64,000 nt of DNA from an uncultured Prevotellaceae bacterium. GTDB taxonomy: Bacteria; Bacteroidota; Bacteroidia; Bacteroidales; Bacteroidaceae. The DNA lies in assembly GCA_902767775.1 (NCBI GenBank), contig CACXIP010000008.1, positions 62,001 to 126,000 on the forward strand, given 5' to 3'. Each line of letters starts with the position of its first letter. The stretch's first letter is position 1. Of the stretch, positions 1-8,121 are shown in pieces. The notes beneath the pieces were generated by a model. It was not told the origin of the DNA. It was given only the letters and a program-made list of their open reading frames with translations, and did no database searches. Position numbers and translations under genes: made by a program.

Positions 1-97
1 ACAGAAAAAGTTATAGGGAGTCTTCCTAATTGCGAAATATCATGAATTGGTATTTCGTATTTAAACCATTTTCAGTTCTTTTCGTCTAAATCATGTT

Positions 98-2602
98 ATG
101 AATCGATTCTATATATTGATGCTGCTGATAGTTCAGGCAGCATGTGTTTTTGCGCAAGGACAAGTAAGGGGTAAAGTTCTCGACAAGGCCAATGATGAAC
201 CGCTTGGTTTTGTCAATGTAGTGGTCAACAACGCAGGTGATTCAAAGATGGTGAAGGGTGCCATCACTGATGAGAAAGGCAACTTCCACATCGAGGGTCT
301 GGCAAATGGCAACTACGACCTCATTGTTACTTTTGTGGGTTACAAGACACTGACACGGCGCTTCTCGCTCACATCGGCCAAGCCCACTCACCATTTCAAT
401 GCTTTGTATATCTCTGAGGACACCCATCAGCTCAAGGAGGTGACTGTCACGGGACAGCGTGCCATCATGAAGCTGGAGGTAGACCGCAAGTCGTTTGACG
501 TGACGCAGGACATCGCCAACGCTGGCGGTTCGGCAAGCGACGTGTTGGAGAATATCCCCTCGGTGGAGGTGGACAATGACGGTAATGTGTCGCTCCGCGG
601 CAATACCAGTGTTGAGGTGTGGATTAACGGCAAGGCAAGCGGTCTCACCGCCGACAACCGTGCTGAAATCTTGCAGCAGTTGCCGGCAGAGAGCATTGAG
701 CGTATCGAGGTCATCGACAACCCGTCGGCGAAATACTCCGCAGAGGGCAGTGCCGGTATCATCAACATCGTGCTCAAGAAAGACCGCAAGGCAGGCTATT
801 ACGGTTCGGTGCAGGCTGGTGCCAACACGCGCGGCGGCGCCCATACGAGCGTCAACTTCAACTACAACAGTCCGCTGCTGGATGCCTATGCCAATATCGG
901 TTACCGCCACCGCAAAAATGAGGGCGGGTCGGAGAGCCGCACCAACTACCTAACCACCAATACCTATCAGAATGCCTTTGGCAAGTCAGAAGGTCAGGGC
1001 AACAACCTTTTTATGAGGGCTGGTGTCACCCTTCATGCTTCGAAGAATGATGATATTTCCATTGGGGGTATGTTGATGACGGGAGCCAACAAGAATTGGA
1101 ACACCACACCCTATCACTACGGTACTATCGGGGCAGCCAACGACTCCTACATGATGATGCGCCACTCCTACTCGCATGGCGACATGAGGATGCGCAATGT
1201 GGAGTTCAACTACCGTCACCTCTTCGGCAGCGACCGCCATTTCCTTGACTTCATCGTGGAATACGACCACTGGGGTGGTGACAACGACAACATCCACCAG
1301 GACTCGACGGTATACTACGACCCCGTCAAACCCTCCATTTACGACTACCTCTCGCGGCCGCTCAACATGCGCAACCGCACATGGGAAATCAGGCTCGACT
1401 ATGAGAATCCCATCACGGAGAACCTGAAGTTGGAGGCAGGTTACAACGCGCGCCTGTCGCATGAGAACACACCACAGGAGAGCTATGCCGACAGTACCAC
1501 CTGGGATGGTCGATACCTCGTGGAGGACAAGGCTTATTTCAACCGCTTTATCTACAACAACGACATCCATGCTCTTTATGCCACGCTCAACTGGAAGTTG
1601 GGACGCTTTGGCGTGATGGCCGGGCTTCGTGGGGAATATTGGAAGGTGAATACCGAGAGCTATACGTGGGAACAGGAGCATGATCCAGCCAAACGGGAGG
1701 CTCCTTTCAAGAAAGACTATTTCCAGCTCTTCCCCAGCCTCTTCCTGTCGTATCAGATGACCGACAACGACCAACTGCAACTCAACTACACCCGGCGTCT
1801 GCGCAGGCCATGGGGCGGACAGCTCAACTCATTCCGCAACACCAGCGACGCATCGATGATTTCGTTTGGCAACCCGCTGCTGACACCAGAGTACTCCAAC
1901 CTCTTCTCACTCAACTACCTCCGCACATGGACGGCGCACTCTCTGCTGGTGAGTGCCTACTACCGTCCCACCTCTGATGTGATGCAGCGCATCGTGTGGC
2001 AGAACAAGGCCGACGGCAGGATGTACAGCACCTCGGAGAATGTGGCAAGCAGCAAGAGCAGTGGATTGGAGATAACGGCGAAGAACAAACTCTTCAAAAT
2101 CCTCGACCTTTCGACAACGGCGAATTTCTACTACTATAAGTTGGAAGGCTTCACCTATGTCATCGACGGACAGACGGTGACGGGTGCGGAAAACCACAAC
2201 TTCACCTGGAACGCGCGTATGCAGGCGAGCCTCAGGCTACCCTATGACCTTTCGGTGCAGACCACTTTCAACTACCGTTCAAAACAGGTCATCTCACAGG
2301 GATTCCGCAAGCCCAACTACGGCATCAACATAGGTGTCAGGAAGAACTTCTTCAACAAGATGTTCACTCTTGCCATCAACTGCCGCGACGTGCTCAACTC
2401 TCGCAAATGGGAGAACGAGACCAACAGTGAGACCTTCACACGGCATCAAAAGAACTGGCGGCAGAGCCGCACGGTCAACTTCACCCTTACCTGGAATTTC
2501 GGCAACATGAAGCGGAAGCCCCAGCGGGATGGTGAGCGCGACGGCGACCAGCGTGATGACGACGAGATGCAGAACAACAATTTCAATGGAATGGAGGATT
2601 GA
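98..2602 (+). CDS. TonB-dependent receptor-like outer-membrane beta-barrel protein
   Basis: An 834-aa exported protein with a signal peptide (about residues 1-19, ending CVFAQ). Next comes a carboxypeptidase-regulatory-like beta-sandwich (about 23-105, GKVLDKANDEPLGFVNVVV), a plug-like region (about 130-230, with SVEVDNDGNVSLRGN and GSAGIINIVLKK) and a long barrel rich in aromatic beta strands. This order matches the Bacteroidetes outer membrane beta-barrel family (OMP_b-brl_3), which resembles SusC but has no SusD partner; none is adjacent here. The last 30 residues are a highly charged hydrophilic tail (about KPQRDGERDGDQRDDDE), which is unusual because such barrels normally end on an aromatic strand. 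Substrate unknown. The stop codon lies in the loop of a terminator hairpin. Confidence 0.85.
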   Translation: MNRFYILMLLIVQAACVFAQGQVRGKVLDKANDEPLGFVNVVVNNAGDSKMVKGAITDEKGNFHIEGLANGNYDLIVTFVGYKTLTRRFSLTSAKPTHHFNALYISEDTHQLKEVTVTGQRAIMKLEVDRKSFDVTQDIANAGGSASDVLENIPSVEVDNDGNVSLRGNTSVEVWINGKASGLTADNRAEILQQLPAESIERIEVIDNPSAKYSAEGSAGIINIVLKKDRKAGYYGSVQAGANTRGGAHTSVNFNYNSPLLDAYANIGYRHRKNEGGSESRTNYLTTNTYQNAFGKSEGQGNNLFMRAGVTLHASKNDDISIGGMLMTGANKNWNTTPYHYGTIGAANDSYMMMRHSYSHGDMRMRNVEFNYRHLFGSDRHFLDFIVEYDHWGGDNDNIHQDSTVYYDPVKPSIYDYLSRPLNMRNRTWEIRLDYENPITENLKLEAGYNARLSHENTPQESYADSTTWDGRYLVEDKAYFNRFIYNNDIHALYATLNWKLGRFGVMAGLRGEYWKVNTESYTWEQEHDPAKREAPFKKDYFQLFPSLFLSYQMTDNDQLQLNYTRRLRRPWGGQLNSFRNTSDASMISFGNPLLTPEYSNLFSLNYLRTWTAHSLLVSAYYRPTSDVMQRIVWQNKADGRMYSTSENVASSKSSGLEITAKNKLFKILDLSTTANFYYYKLEGFTYVIDGQTVTGAENHNFTWNARMQASLRLPYDLSVQTTFNYRSKQVISQGFRKPNYGINIGVRKNFFNKMFTLAINCRDVLNSRKWENETNSETFTRHQKNWRQSRTVNFTLTWNFGNMKRKPQRDGERDGDQRDDDEMQNNNFNGMED

Positions 2603-2620
2603 TTCCTCCATTTTTCTTTT
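2591..2620 (+). terminator. Rho-independent terminator overlapping the end of the first gene
   Basis: A 7-bp perfect stem (ATGGAGG at 2591-2597, CCTCCAT at 2605-2611) is followed by TTTTCTTTT. The TGA stop of the upstream gene (2600-2602) lies in the loop, so the terminator and the end of the coding region overlap. It faces the 3' end of the convergent gene at 2620-3366. Confidence 0.7.
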
Positions 2621-3366
2621 CACCAATTTCCTCTTGGCATTTGCATATAGGTGTCGTGAATGGAATCGCGGTGGGGCATCGAGCCATGCTCTACCGACAC
2701 CTCTACGCTGAAAGAGGGATTGAAATTGTATCTTATCGCCGCTCCAATCCGGTCGCCCCAGTTGCCTATGTCGTAGAGGGGGAGGGGTGCGAGGCGATTA
2801 TCCGTCAATGACTTCTGTCCGTAGAGGAAAGCTTCCCAGTGGTTGTCAAACCGATATCCCAAGACGGCAGACACCCCTGCGCTGCGGAAATTGGAGTGGC
2901 TCCAATACATGTTGCTGAAATATCCTCCCACCGCCAGTGACAGTTTGGAAGTGAGGGGGGTGGCATACATGGCAGAGAGGTTTTGCCCGAAACCCACACC
3001 TGACGAGTGCTTTCCGAACCCGGCGAACACTGATGCGCCGAAGTTGAGGTTGAGCCCTTGGTGCAAGTCCCAAGTGCTCCATCCTGGTCTGAAGTAAGGC
3101 ATTCGTGTGGACCATACCCTTCCCCAGTTGTCGAGTGTGGGAAGGTGGAGGGAGTCGGCGCGCTGGGCAATGGGGAGATGGCGTACAACATATTCCTCCG
3201 GACTATATGTCCTTGTCGACTGTATGGCGTTGTATGTGTCGGTTTTCATGACCGGTGGCTGAACCTCTATCAAATCGGTGGTGGGGTTATTCCCACCAAC
3301 TTCCTGTGCTGTCGCTGCCATGCAGGCGAAGCATATCATCATTAGTATAGCTGTTCGTCTCATCAT
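2620..3366 (-). CDS. Secreted protein of unknown function, probable small outer-membrane barrel
   Basis: A 248-aa protein starting MMRRTAILMMICFACMAATAQ, a clear signal peptide. The body has alternating aromatic/polar strands (SLAVGGYFSNMYWSH, WEAFLYGQKSL, GAAIRYNFNPSFSVEVSVEH) and Gly-rich turns (FGASVFAGFGKHSSGVGFGQN), consistent with an outer-membrane beta-barrel of roughly eight strands. I do not recognise a named family. It has its own promoter at 3414-3445 on the minus strand and converges on the TonB-receptor-like gene. The function cannot be assigned from sequence. Confidence 0.75.
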   Translation of the reverse strand: MMRRTAILMMICFACMAATAQEVGGNNPTTDLIEVQPPVMKTDTYNAIQSTRTYSPEEYVVRHLPIAQRADSLHLPTLDNWGRVWSTRMPYFRPGWSTWDLHQGLNLNFGASVFAGFGKHSSGVGFGQNLSAMYATPLTSKLSLAVGGYFSNMYWSHSNFRSAGVSAVLGYRFDNHWEAFLYGQKSLTDNRLAPLPLYDIGNWGDRIGAAIRYNFNPSFSVEVSVEHGSMPHRDSIHDTYMQMPRGNW

Positions 3367-3413
3367 GTGATATCAGTCCAAATTACCCCTTTGTAGGGGT
3401 TTGCATTGTCTTG

Positions 3414-3445
3414 CAAAAATAAGACATTAAAGCGAATGTTCCAAA
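3414..3445 (-). promoter_or_regulatory. Bacteroidetes-type promoter for the 3366 gene
   Basis: Read on the minus strand: TTTG (3445-3442), 20 bp, then TATTTTTG (3421-3414). This is an exact fit to the Bacteroidetes -33/-7 pattern, about 48 bp upstream of the start codon at 3366. Confidence 0.7.
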
Positions 3446-3466
3446 TAATTCAGAAAAATTAAGATA

Positions 3467-3501
3467 ATCCCCACACCCTCTTGATGAGTGGTGCGGGGAT
3501 T
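3467..3501 (-). terminator. Possible hairpin terminator after the 3541-4029 gene
   Basis: An imperfect GC-rich inverted repeat (ATCCCC-CACC ... GGTG-GGGGAT) lies about 40 bp past the stop codon. It has no clean U-tract, so the assignment is tentative. Confidence 0.4.
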
Positions 3502-3540
3502 TCATTGTTCTTGTTAGACTTTGCTATGTAGCGTTTTATG

Positions 3541-4029
3541 TTAATTTGCCTTACCGAGGTACATGGGCTGCGGCATGTCGAATTGCTGACCAGCATAGAA
3601 GCTGTTGTCCATTTGGTTGTGGCCGCCCTTGTAGCTGAGGAATACGTCGGGTTGCTGCATGAAATTCTGTCCTTCATTGTAGCGGTTGTTGACAGCCAGT
3701 GTCCAGCCGTTGGCGTCGCATGAGAAGGGGCGGTAGAACCACTCGCTGGTGAGGTATTGGTTGCGTTGCCAGTCGGAGAGCACTAGTCCCAGGTCACGGT
3801 TGCGGATTTCCCAGTTGTAGCCGAACAAATCAGTCTCATCTTCGAGGTTGAGCATATAGTCGAAGTTGATTTCATACACTGCCTCAAATTGTGATTCAGT
3901 CAGATTGAGTTCATAAGCCATCTTGTCGCTGAGGAACATTGCTTTGTTGCGTGCATCTGTGTAGGGCATTGCTGCGGCTGTGAGGACTATCGTCATCATT
4001 GCAACCATTAATGTGATTTTTGCTTTCAT
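3541..4029 (-). CDS. Small secreted protein of unknown function
   Basis: A 162-aa protein with signal peptide MKAKITLMVAMMTIVLTAAAM. The mature part is acidic and aromatic, with repeated Tyr/Trp-Asn patterns (FGYNWEIRNRDLGLVLSDWQ, YLTSEWFYRPF). The segment LNLTESQFEAVYEINFDYML resembles the helical LTxxQ repeats of small Bacteroidales periplasmic proteins that follow an 'L-T-x-x-Q' rule (as in Spy/CpxP-like proteins), but the match is weak. It is monocistronic, with a strong promoter (4117-4146). Its upstream region shares an unusual repeat element with the 65-aa gene at 7821-8018, so the two are probably co-regulated. Confidence 0.75.
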   Translation of the reverse strand: MKAKITLMVAMMTIVLTAAAMPYTDARNKAMFLSDKMAYELNLTESQFEAVYEINFDYMLNLEDETDLFGYNWEIRNRDLGLVLSDWQRNQYLTSEWFYRPFSCDANGWTLAVNNRYNEGQNFMQQPDVFLSYKGGHNQMDNSFYAGQQFDMPQPMYLGKAN

Positions 4030-4116
4030 TTTTCTTTTGTTTTTTATTGTTTTACTTTTTGTTTTTTATTCTCTTTTTGTTGTGACAGGCGAACCTGTTG
4101 TTTTGTTTTGACAATG

Positions 4117-4146
4117 CAAAGGTAAGGCGGTTTTGGTGGCAGGCAA
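4117..4146 (-). promoter_or_regulatory. Promoter for the 4029 gene
   Basis: On the minus strand: TTG (4146-4144), 19 bp, then TACCTTTG (4124-4117), a good Bacteroidetes -33/-7 pair. It is about 90 bp from the ATG; the leader is AT-rich. Confidence 0.65.
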
Positions 4147-4176
4147 TGATTTTTAGTCTTTTCTTTTCCAAAAGCG

Positions 4177-4231
4177 TGCGACACACAGCGGTATTAGCGA
4201 CAAATACCTCCAACCCCTTCAAATATGTCGC
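4177..4231 (-). promoter_or_regulatory. Putative regulator-binding element, copy 1 (TGCGACA repeats)
   Basis: On the plus strand, TGCGACA (4177-4183) and AGCGACA (4196-4202) are direct repeats whose GCGACA cores are 19 bp apart start to start, followed by an inverted TGTCGC (4226-4231). The proximal end is 53 bp from the -7 box (4177 versus 4124), exactly as in the second copy at 8122-8177. See findings. Confidence 0.5.
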
Positions 4232-4310
4232 AAAATAGGCAAATCAGATGACATTTTCGCGAAAGCGGTTAAGTTGTTCAAGTAGTTAAGCGGTAATATA
4301 TAAAAGGTAA

Positions 4311-4332
4311 TTGCTATATCTATCTATAGCAA
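4311..4332. promoter_or_regulatory. Inverted repeat upstream of the Nudix gene
   Basis: TTGCTATA (4311-4318), a 6-bp spacer, then TATAGCAA (4325-4332): a perfect 8-bp dyad about 38 bp upstream of the -33 box of the Nudix promoter. It could be an operator; chance is not excluded in this AT-rich region. The rest of 4030-4440 holds only the promoters and elements listed here. Confidence 0.3.
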
Positions 4333-4369
4333 AGAACAAAATCAATCATTTAAACTTGTTGGCAATTAC

Positions 4370-4401
4370 TTTGTTGGTAACAGATTTATTGTTTATCTTT
4401 G
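4370..4401 (+). promoter_or_regulatory. Promoter of the Nudix-carboxylesterase operon
   Basis: TTTG (4370-4373), 20 bp, TATCTTTG (4394-4401), a consensus match. It overlaps the upstream TTG/ATG candidates at 4399 and 4405, so these cannot be the start. This supports ATG 4444 for the Nudix gene. Confidence 0.75.
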
Positions 4402-4443
4402 CGGATGCACAGTATGAAAAAATACATCATCCCCTTAGATACA

Positions 4444-4830
4444 ATGAAACGAATAGAAGTTGTCGCAGCCATCATCCGTAGAGAGGATGAAGTCTTCGCT
4501 ACCCAAAGGGGATATGGCGATTGGAAAGACTGGTGGGAGTTTCCTGGCGGTAAGATGGAGCCAGGAGAGACGCCGGAGAAGGCGCTGAGGCGGGAGATAC
4601 GCGAGGAACTGTCGACCGAAATCAGTGTAGATGATTTCCTTTGCACGGTGGAGTATGACTACCCCAAGTTTCACCTGACCATGCATTGCTTCCTCTGCTC
4701 GCTGCTGACGGAGGCGATGCACCTGAATGAGCATGAGGCATCGCAGTGGCTCAAAAAAGATGAGTTGGAGAGCATAAACTGGTTGCCGGCAGACAGAATC
4801 GTAATCAATAGAATGATTAGTAGTCAATAA
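4444..4830 (+). CDS. Nudix hydrolase, MutT/CTP-pyrophosphohydrolase type
   Basis: A 128-aa Nudix protein from ATG 4444. The Nudix box is complete: GGKMEPGETPEKALRREIRE followed by EL, matching GX5EX7REUXEEXGU, with the metal-binding REIREEL glutamates. The start MKRIEVVAAIIRR is the usual first strand of MutT-like enzymes. The in-frame codons upstream (TTG 4399, ATG 4405, ATG 4414) lie on or just after the -7 box and are unlikely. Family members hydrolyse oxidised or non-canonical NTPs such as 8-oxo-dGTP or CTP analogues; the WWEFPGGK context is shared with 8-oxo-dGTP diphosphatases and CTP pyrophosphohydrolases. The stop is 5 bp before the carboxylesterase start, so the two are probably co-transcribed. 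Confidence 0.88.
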   Translation: MKRIEVVAAIIRREDEVFATQRGYGDWKDWWEFPGGKMEPGETPEKALRREIREELSTEISVDDFLCTVEYDYPKFHLTMHCFLCSLLTEAMHLNEHEASQWLKKDELESINWLPADRIVINRMISSQ

Positions 4831-4835
4831 ATACG

Positions 4836-6179
4836 ATGAACAAGAAAGGAATTGCATTATTGGTTATGGCCATGATGGTGACTGCTGTCTGGGGACAGGA
4901 AGCAGTCGTGAAAGTGGAGGGTGGCTATGTGCAGGGGGTGCCCTCTGCCGCCGAAGGCGTGACTGTGTTCCGGGGCATTCCCTATGCAGCGCCTCCTGTA
5001 GGTGGCCTAAGATGGAAACTCCCGCAGCCAGTGATGAAGTGGGAAGGAGTCAGAAAGGCGGACACCTTCAGCAATATCTGCTGGCAGCCAGGCAACGCCG
5101 TGGGCACCTTCTACGGTAATGAGTTCTACTGGAAGGAGCAGACCTCTCAAAGCGAAGACTGCCTGTATCTGAACATCTGGACCCCGACGAAGGAGGTGGG
5201 CAACAGACAGGGCGGACTTCCGGTGGCGTTTTGGGTGCATGGCGGTGCTTACTTCAACGGCTATGGACATGAGATCACCATGGACGGTGATGCATGGGCA
5301 AAACGAGGGGTGATACTCGTCACCATCAACTATCGTTTGGGCATCTTCGGTTTCCTCGCACATCCAGAGCTGTCGAAGGAGAACAAGGATGGCATGTCGG
5401 GCAATTATGGTACCTTCGACCAGGTGGCTGCGCTGAGATGGGTGTATGGCAACATCGCACAGTTTGGCGGCGACCCAGACAACATCACCGTCATGGGACA
5501 GAGTGCGGGTGCGGCAAGCATCAAATGTTTGGTGTCGTCGCCACTGTCGAAAGGAATGATTAGGAATGCGGTGATACAGAGTGGTGGTGGCATCAGTACA
5601 GCCACTGGAAACGACTCTGACCAGAAGAAAGCTGAGGCGACAGGGAAAGAGTTCATGGACAAACATGGATTCCGCTCACTGAAGGAGATGCGCGCAGCGT
5701 CTGCGGAGGAACTCCTGCGGGTGTTCAAGGAGGATGGCATGGGTTTGTTCAGACCGCATATCGACGGTGTCCTGTTGACAGAATCGTTCGATGATGCGGC
5801 AAGAAACAATCACTTGGCTGATGTACAGTATATGATTGGCTGCACATTGGATGACATCCGTCCGATGGGAAAGCAGATTGATGAGTTCTGCTTCCTACGC
5901 GACTCGCTCAACCATAGACCGGCATTTCAGTATCTCTTTGCCCGCAAACTGCCGGGTACCCACGACGGGGCATTCCATTCGGCCGAACTATGGTATATGT
6001 TCCATACGCTGGACCGCAGTTGGCGGCCGATGACACCAGCAGACTATGTCCTTGCAGATGAGGTGATGGACTGTTGGACGAACTTTGCGAAATTCGGCAA
6101 TCCAAACGGACTGGATGCCGCAACTTGGGCTCCCTTCACATTGGCGAATCCTTATGTCAAGGTGTTCAATGTGAAATGA
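4836..6179 (+). CDS. Secreted type-B carboxylesterase
   Basis: A 447-aa alpha/beta hydrolase with signal peptide (MNKKGIALLVMAMMVTAVWGQ). Family landmarks: FRGIPYAAPPVGGLRWKLPQ, EDCLYLNIWTP, the oxyanion strand VAFWVHGGAYFNGYG, and the nucleophile elbow VMGQSAGAAS with Ser223 (G-Q-S-A-G rather than the commoner G-E-S-A-G). A His is present in the usual late position (GAFHSAELWYMF). It is shorter than the 500-540 aa usual for the family: the region between residues about 320 and 365 appears compressed, so the cap is small. Natural substrate unknown; members cleave aryl, acyl or pectin-type esters. It follows the Nudix gene by 5 bp. Confidence 0.85.
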   Translation: MNKKGIALLVMAMMVTAVWGQEAVVKVEGGYVQGVPSAAEGVTVFRGIPYAAPPVGGLRWKLPQPVMKWEGVRKADTFSNICWQPGNAVGTFYGNEFYWKEQTSQSEDCLYLNIWTPTKEVGNRQGGLPVAFWVHGGAYFNGYGHEITMDGDAWAKRGVILVTINYRLGIFGFLAHPELSKENKDGMSGNYGTFDQVAALRWVYGNIAQFGGDPDNITVMGQSAGAASIKCLVSSPLSKGMIRNAVIQSGGGISTATGNDSDQKKAEATGKEFMDKHGFRSLKEMRAASAEELLRVFKEDGMGLFRPHIDGVLLTESFDDAARNNHLADVQYMIGCTLDDIRPMGKQIDEFCFLRDSLNHRPAFQYLFARKLPGTHDGAFHSAELWYMFHTLDRSWRPMTPADYVLADEVMDCWTNFAKFGNPNGLDAATWAPFTLANPYVKVFNVK

Positions 6180-6220
6180 GAAAGGACGTTGAAAAATATA
6201 ATTTAAAAAACTGAACGAAA

Positions 6221-6838
6221 ATGAAAAGAAATCTGATGATGGGATTGCTGCTGGCAATGGCAGGGATGCTTTCTGTCTCGGCACAGGACGCAGTGAGCGT
6301 CATCCGCAAGCATTATGCTGAGGCTCAGCAGAAAGTGGCGGAATATGAAAAGGCGGAAAAAGGTGAAGGTAGTGTCTTCCCTCAATACTTTGAAGTGAAC
6401 ATTGTGCAGAACCTGCCCGGAACGGGTCCGCACCACAATCGGGTGAGGATGTACTATTATGAGAACGACAACGAAGACTGGCAACCTGGTGAGCCAATGC
6501 TCACGCGTAGCTTGCAGTTCGTGACGGTGAAATACAACTTCGCAGCACGGGAATTTTATGAGGAGTACCTTTATGATGAGAAGGGCAATATAGAGTTTGT
6601 CTACTGTCGTGATGCCGACATGGATGATGTAGGCGGAGAGTACCGTTTATATTTCAAGAACGGCAAACTGTTTCGCGCACTGGTGAGCATCCTCAACCCA
6701 GAAACGGAGAAGTATGAGCAGAAATATTCAGGTGCCGCAATGCCGAAGAAATATGAGGGACAGTATGAAGGAAGGGTGTACGGAATCGACAAATACAAAC
6801 ACCTCTTTGACGAACTCGACCGCGACACATTTCATTGA
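6221..6838 (+). CDS. Secreted protein of unknown function
   Basis: A 205-aa protein with signal peptide (MKRNLMMGLLLAMAGMLSVSAQD). The mature start, an amphipathic helix (VIRKHYAEAQQKVAEYEKAE), is followed by an antiparallel-looking beta region (EVNIVQNLPGTG, RVRMYYYEND, REFYEEYLYDEKGNIEFVYCR, EYRLYFKNGKLFRALVSI). The pattern 'DEKGNIEFVYC ... GEYRLYFKNGKLFRAL' resembles repeats in Bacteroidales proteins that describe text-like YD or MORN-type turns, but I cannot place it in a family. It lies 41 bp after the carboxylesterase and 38 bp before another secreted unknown, so one transcript is plausible. Confidence 0.75.
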   Translation: MKRNLMMGLLLAMAGMLSVSAQDAVSVIRKHYAEAQQKVAEYEKAEKGEGSVFPQYFEVNIVQNLPGTGPHHNRVRMYYYENDNEDWQPGEPMLTRSLQFVTVKYNFAAREFYEEYLYDEKGNIEFVYCRDADMDDVGGEYRLYFKNGKLFRALVSILNPETEKYEQKYSGAAMPKKYEGQYEGRVYGIDKYKHLFDELDRDTFH

Positions 6839-6876
6839 TTCATCATTCATAGTCCAACTTAACCACTTAAATAAAG

Positions 6877-7674
6877 ATGAAAAGGATTGCTCTTTTGATG
6901 ACAGCCATGCTGGTGGTCAGCATGGCCATGGCTGTGGAAATCAGTCATCTGCGGCAAATAGGCCTGCCGGTGAAAGCTGTGCCTTCAAAGTTGTATTTCG
7001 ATAACTTGTTTGTTAACAAGCCGAGGATGATGACGGACCAAGACATCGTGGAGAGCGCGCTCAGCGGGTTCGACGGTGAGTATTTCTTTTTCGTGGAACA
7101 GTTGCCGTCCCAAGAAGATGACCTGTATGCCCGCATCAATCTGTGGATGTATGACTCGGAGAAGGATAAGGTGACCAAAATCTTCAGCCAAGAAGGTGAG
7201 GAATATGAGGAACTGTTTGTGATGGGCATCTCTTGGCTTCTCGACAAACGGTCGTCATTCAGAGACGAGGTGGTGAAAGACTCAAAGCAGAAAATTGGTG
7301 TGCAGGAGTTTACCAGTCGTCCGGTGGTTGTCCTCCAGGCGGAAATCTTCACGGGTTTCATGCACTCACCGCAGATGACACTCTTGGTATATCCCGACTC
7401 GAAAAGGGTGCAGACACTGGAGAACCAGATGTTTGTCTGCATCTCGCATACGCTGACCAATGTGCTGATGGCGGCGGAGATGGACTATGCGCAGGACTAC
7501 ATCATCACGACAAGTACCAGCATGCGCTCTGAGAAGCAACCGCTGAAGGAATCAGAGGAATATACCATATTCAACAAGCAGTATCTCAATCCTAAGATTC
7601 ATGTGTACTCCGCCCAGGGTAAAGAGGTGGGCAGCATCTCCTTGCCCGAGGACGAGGTGGACATGATCAGGTAA
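6877..7674 (+). CDS. Secreted protein of unknown function
   Basis: A 265-aa protein with signal peptide (MKRIALLMTAMLVVSMAMAV). The mature protein contains beta-propeller-like phrases (FDGEYFFFVEQLPSQ, INLWMYDSEKDKVTKIFS, NPKIHVYSAQGKEVGSISLP) but is too short for a full propeller and no family is recognised. It is the last gene of the 4444-7674 run and is followed by the hairpin at 7698-7730. Confidence 0.72.
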   Translation: MKRIALLMTAMLVVSMAMAVEISHLRQIGLPVKAVPSKLYFDNLFVNKPRMMTDQDIVESALSGFDGEYFFFVEQLPSQEDDLYARINLWMYDSEKDKVTKIFSQEGEEYEELFVMGISWLLDKRSSFRDEVVKDSKQKIGVQEFTSRPVVVLQAEIFTGFMHSPQMTLLVYPDSKRVQTLENQMFVCISHTLTNVLMAAEMDYAQDYIITTSTSMRSEKQPLKESEEYTIFNKQYLNPKIHVYSAQGKEVGSISLPEDEVDMIR

Positions 7675-7697
7675 AAGAGATTGGCGCCATAGAAAAA

Positions 7698-7730
7698 AGA
7701 ACCTCAAAAGCATCTGACTTTTGAGGTTCT
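7698..7730. terminator. Strong bidirectional terminator
   Basis: A perfect 13-bp stem (AGAACCTCAAAAG, 7698-7710; CTTTTGAGGTTCT, 7718-7730) with a 7-nt loop. On the minus strand it is followed by TTTTTTCT, so it is a classical terminator for the 65-aa gene (7821-8018). On the plus strand it sits just after the 6877-7674 gene. Confidence 0.85.
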
Positions 7731-7820
7731 CAACTGTTTGACACTGTGTCAAGCCCGGAAAAGGGTGTCTTCAAATTCTTGTTTCGTGTCCACGGTGTGG
7801 AGAGCATTGGTTGGCAATTA

Positions 7821-8018
7821 TTAGGCATTGCTCTCTCTCTTAAGGCTTTCCATATACTGTGGATATACAGGGCTGATGACGAAGAGGATTCTTCCTATTG
7901 CCTTGGCGACCTTGCTTGTTGCCTTGAGGAAACTCTTTGCGGCATCCTTGAAATTCATCACTTTTTCTTCACTCTCGTTCAGGCTTACTGCCATCGGGTT
8001 TAATTCCATTGTTTTCAT
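7821..8018 (-). CDS. Small 65-aa protein with cationic helix and hydrophobic segment
   Basis: Starts ATG at 8018-8016: MKTMELNPMAVSLNESEEKV, then an Ala/Lys-rich segment (KDAAKSFLKATSKVAKAIGR), a short hydrophobic stretch (ILFVIS) and a Pro/Tyr-rich tail ending RESNA. A longer reading through 9143 exists but is chance read-through. Evidence that the small gene is real: a consensus promoter (8062-8091) about 45 bp upstream, an A-rich leader of the Bacteroidales kind, and a strong terminator 90 bp past the stop. No cysteines and no signal peptide. The cationic helix plus hydrophobic patch recalls membrane-active peptides and leader-type peptides, but the N-terminal half is acidic. Function unknown. 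Confidence 0.72.
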   Translation of the reverse strand: MKTMELNPMAVSLNESEEKVMNFKDAAKSFLKATSKVAKAIGRILFVISPVYPQYMESLKRESNA

Positions 8019-8061
8019 AATCTTTATTTTTTTGTTGTTTATATTTTTGTTTTTTCTGATG

Positions 8062-8091
8062 CAAATATAGAGGCGATTTTCTCTTCTGCAA
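8062..8091 (-). promoter_or_regulatory. Promoter of the 65-aa gene
   Basis: On the minus strand: TTG (8091-8089), 19 bp, TATATTTG (8069-8062), a consensus match with the same -33/-7 spacing as the promoter at 4117-4146. Confidence 0.72.
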
Positions 8092-8121
8092 TGCTTTTTG
8101 GCGTTTTTCCCCTTGAATGGA

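Noticed and set aside
46-67. Possible third copy of the HTCS motif (ATTGGTATTTCG) upstream of the first gene
   Set aside because: Only the short block ATTGGTATTT matches; the rest of the 33 bp does not align, so chance similarity is more likely.
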